Assembly: GCA_041391665.1 (NCBI GenBank)
Contig: JAWKNO010000003.1
Coordinates: forward strand, 1,364,001-1,428,000
Direction: 5' to 3'
Origin: Bacteroidia bacterium
Lineage (GTDB): Bacteria > Bacteroidota > Bacteroidia > J057
Length of the DNA: 64,000 bases
A model generated the notes under the pieces. That model searched no databases. It saw only the letters and a program-made list of their open reading frames with translations, and was not told where the DNA came from. The translations under genes and the position numbers were made by a program. Below, one piece after another: positions 62,354 through 64,000 of this stretch (within the stretch, counting starts at the first letter, position 1; each line of letters begins with the position of its first letter).

Positions 62354-63136
62354 ATGGCACAGATAATAACCAATTCTTTCGCTTTATGTTTTCTTTTCAT
62401 AAGCCAAAACTTAATTGGTCAAACCTTCTCGAAATTATATGATCTGCCTCCATATCATTATGTCGGATCTGAATTAATATCCATTTCCTTTAAAACCTCT
62501 CAGGAAACGATTAATAAATTGGTACCTAAGCCATTAGAAGCAAACACAGAAGGCTTGATTAACCTGGACCTATATATCCAACGGACTTTGCCTCCAACTG
62601 AGTGGACTTATCACGAAATGGTTCTGAGTATTCCCTCAAAATATAACGAAAAAGTTGGGTCTTATATGTACTTACTCTATCTAGATCAGACTGAACCTAT
62701 AGCAGCGGGAAGAGAAGTTTGGGGATTTCCGAAATTAGATGCTTCCTTTGAATTCAAAATGGAAGGAAATAGCTGCCATATTAAAATAAAAAGAGATGGA
62801 GATTTACTATTAACATTGGACCTGGATCTTGGTGAAGCTAATGATACAATAAGTGAGGGTAGTGATGGTATTGGATTTGTACTTAAAGAAATTCCTGCCT
62901 CCGATGGAAGTTCTATTCCTGATGTGAAAAAGTTAAACAGCTATTCATCAACAAATGTAAAGATCTACGGATATCGTGAAGGAGATAATGTCAGATTATC
63001 ATTAAATGAACATCCTAAACATGGACTAGAGATGATCCCCATTTTGGAGATCAAGAGTTCCTATTATGCAAAATGTGATTTCATCCTAGGATATGGAGAA
63101 ACGCTATATGATTATTTGAAATTATCGAATAAATAA
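62354..63136 (+). CDS. Acetoacetate decarboxylase-like secreted protein
   Basis: A 260-residue protein with a probable signal peptide (ITNSFALCFLFISQNLIGQ). The body resembles the acetoacetate decarboxylase family: SKLVPKPLEANTEGLINL-like strand, MYLLYLDQTEPIAAGREVWGFPKLDASFEF, and GYGETLYDYLKL at the end. Lys127 in GFPK aligns with the region of the Schiff-base lysine, but the usual double-lysine is reduced to one. A decarboxylase or a related binding role is possible. The gene is within cassette 2, starting about 195 bases after its left edge. Confidence 0.75.
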   Translation: MAQIITNSFALCFLFISQNLIGQTFSKLYDLPPYHYVGSELISISFKTSQETINKLVPKPLEANTEGLINLDLYIQRTLPPTEWTYHEMVLSIPSKYNEKVGSYMYLLYLDQTEPIAAGREVWGFPKLDASFEFKMEGNSCHIKIKRDGDLLLTLDLDLGEANDTISEGSDGIGFVLKEIPASDGSSIPDVKKLNSYSSTNVKIYGYREGDNVRLSLNEHPKHGLEMIPILEIKSSYYAKCDFILGYGETLYDYLKLSNK

Positions 63137-63213
63137 GTGTAGTTATCTGGTATTTTTTCAAATATCCATCAAGTACAAGGCCATTATAAATTCTAGTAAT
63201 GAAAAAATAGATA

Positions 63214-63281
63214 CTCAGGTAACATCGTCTACGGCGCTACTTCGGCTGAACGCCTCTCAGCGCGTAGACGTGTCGTTGGCT
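63214..63281 (+). repeat. attC-like recombination site 2
   Basis: CTCAGGTAAC opens the site and CGTTGGCT closes it. The arms CGTCTACGGCGCT (63226-63238) and AGCGCGTAGACG (63259-63270) pair fully apart from one extra G in the left arm, an extrahelical base of the kind that gives attC sites their strand choice. About 60 bases long, a normal attC size. Confidence 0.65.
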
Positions 63282-63838
63282 TCAATGCTAAAAAATCGCA
63301 AAACAATAGAATTATGGAAAAAAAAGACCTTTTCAAAATGACCGATGAAGAACTATTAGTCGAGAAAAAAAAGCTGATGAAATCTAAAATCTTCTATGCA
63401 ACCGCTATTGGTTTTCTTGCAGGAATACTCATATTCGGAGTGGTTGCTTGGAGCCTGAATTCCGAAAAACATTTGGGATTCCTGATTCCAATGTTGATTC
63501 CTGTAGTTTTCATTTATAGAATGCTTAAAACTCCAAATCAGAACAAGGATTTAGAAGATATCTTGAAAGACCGCAAATTAAACTGAAGGATTAAAGAAAG
63601 TAAAGAATGTGATAAGAAACTGAATGAATATTTCAATTATGCTGATTTATAGAAAAGGAACAATTAGATATTTTGCAGAAATTAACACGGGCGTAAAATA
63701 AGCACTAAAGCCAACAGCCGTTTTGCAAAAGCGGGGGTTTCGTGCTTCTATGACAGTGAAGTGCTAAATTCAAACTTTGTGTGCATCTAATAAAGTTTAG
63801 TGCTGAAAAACCCCGCCTTCGCAAAGCGACAAACCGTT
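63275..63838 (+). mobile_element. Cassette 3 (small membrane protein)
   Basis: The unit begins GTTGGCT (63275-63281), and its attC-like site opens with the reverse complement AGCCAAC (63709-63715). One gene starts 39 bases after the GTT, as is usual in cassettes. Confidence 0.58.
63314..63586 (+). CDS. Small two-helix membrane protein
   Basis: A 90-residue protein starting MEKKDLFKMTDEELLVEKKKLMKS. Membrane helices lie at about 27-47 (FYATAIGFLAGILIFGVVAW) and 54-69 (LGFLIPMLIPVVFIYRM), with charged ends. Similar small proteins occur across Bacteroidota, often beside mobile DNA, without known function. Confidence 0.72.
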   Translation: MEKKDLFKMTDEELLVEKKKLMKSKIFYATAIGFLAGILIFGVVAWSLNSEKHLGFLIPMLIPVVFIYRMLKTPNQNKDLEDILKDRKLN

Positions 63839-63841
63839 GTA
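63709..63841 (+). repeat. attC-like recombination site 3
   Basis: AGCCAAC opens the site and CGTTGTA closes it. The arms GTTTTGCAAAAGCGGGG (from 63720) and CCCCGCCTTCGCAAAGC (63811-63827) pair with a few mismatches. The interior carries GTGCTTCTATGACAGT, close to the interior of site 1, so both belong to one repeat family about 130 bases long. Confidence 0.62.
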
Positions 63842-63855
63842 TTTAATATAGAAAT

Positions 63856-64000
63856 ATGAATTGCAGAAACTGTGGCCATACTGTTAACGATCAATTCTGT
63901 AGTAAATGTGGTCAAAAGTCAAATGTCAGTAGAATTAACTTTACCAATTTTATTGATGAAGTTTCCCAGAGTTTGCTTCAAATAGACAAAGGTTTCTTCT
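63856..64000 (+). CDS. DUF3667 family protein (3' end cut by window edge)
   Basis: The first 48 residues read MNCRNCGHTVNDQFCSKCGQ and continue with SRINFTNFIDEVSQSLLQIDKGFF. The double CxxC zinc ribbon and the GFF that follows are typical of DUF3667 membrane proteins. The start lies 18 bases after the GTT of attC-like site 3, so it is probably the first gene of the next cassette. Function unknown. Confidence 0.8.
   Translation, partial: MNCRNCGHTVNDQFCSKCGQKSNVSRINFTNFIDEVSQSLLQIDKGFF

Larger units (their letters stand above)
62158..63277 (+). mobile_element. Cassette 2 (acetoacetate decarboxylase-like)
   Basis: The unit begins GTTACCTGAG (62158-62167), and its attC-like site opens with the exact reverse complement CTCAGGTAAC (63214-63223). 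It carries one gene on the plus strand. Confidence 0.58.

Overview
The window reads as a chromosome segment of a Bacteroidota bacterium, probably of the Saprospiria/Cytophagia type. The evidence is a fused MurF-alanine racemase, carboxypeptidase-regulated TonB receptors with a DUF4249 partner, a giant secreted protein ending in a gliding-motility (type IX secretion) C-terminal domain, many lipoproteins, and promoters with the Bacteroidota -7 element TAnnTTTG. No rRNA, tRNA, CRISPR array or transposase was seen.

From 1 to about 51.5 kb the DNA is GC-richer chromosomal backbone. It holds: a pirin fragment; a CHAT-like/TPR membrane protein with a WD40-like lipoprotein; an ECF sigma factor, a membrane partner, a TonB receptor and a DUF4249 lipoprotein (6.3-11.6 kb); a second ECF sigma/anti-sigma pair with an outer-membrane protein and a hydrolase on the minus strand (11.7-14.6 kb); large histidine kinases; an MBL hydrolase; an epimerase-type threonine dehydrogenase; the three-gene transhydrogenase pntAA-pntAB-pntB; MurF-Alr; a polyprenyl synthase; a 1768-residue secreted repeat protein; gatC; a membrane-TPR protein; polyphosphate kinase; a DUF4143 ATPase; another TonB-type receptor; three two-component genes; a molybdenum hydroxylase pair; and an acyl-ACP thioesterase.

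At about 51.55 kb the character changes. A visibly AT-rich block to about 62.1 kb carries an Rrf2/NsrR-like regulator, a cbb3-type oxidase-like operon, a truncated haemoglobin, a tryptophan dioxygenase-family protein, a RIC/ScdA iron-sulfur repair protein, a hemerythrin, a ferredoxin, a thioredoxin-like protein, a DUF2024 protein, a MarR regulator with a cysteine tail and a YggS protein. Together these suggest a nitric-oxide/low-oxygen stress and respiration module under an Fe-S sensor. The same palindrome (TGGACA-N4-TATCCA type) lies before the regulator gene and before the oxidase operon.

The most unusual feature is the architecture of 51.55-64 kb. Three imperfect palindromes (62032-62163, 63214-63281, 63709-63841) behave like integron attC sites. 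Each starts with AAC, ends with GTT, and its left-end box is the reverse complement of the first bases of the cassette it closes, in three cases out of three. The cassette genes all lie on the + strand, and the last two start 20-40 bases after a GTT. Read this way, the stress module is one giant cassette of about 10.6 kb followed by smaller cassettes (an acetoacetate-decarboxylase-like protein, a small membrane protein, the start of a DUF3667 protein). No integrase gene is in the window. The giant unit also has mirrored AT-rich ends and a pair of conserved hairpins just inside them.
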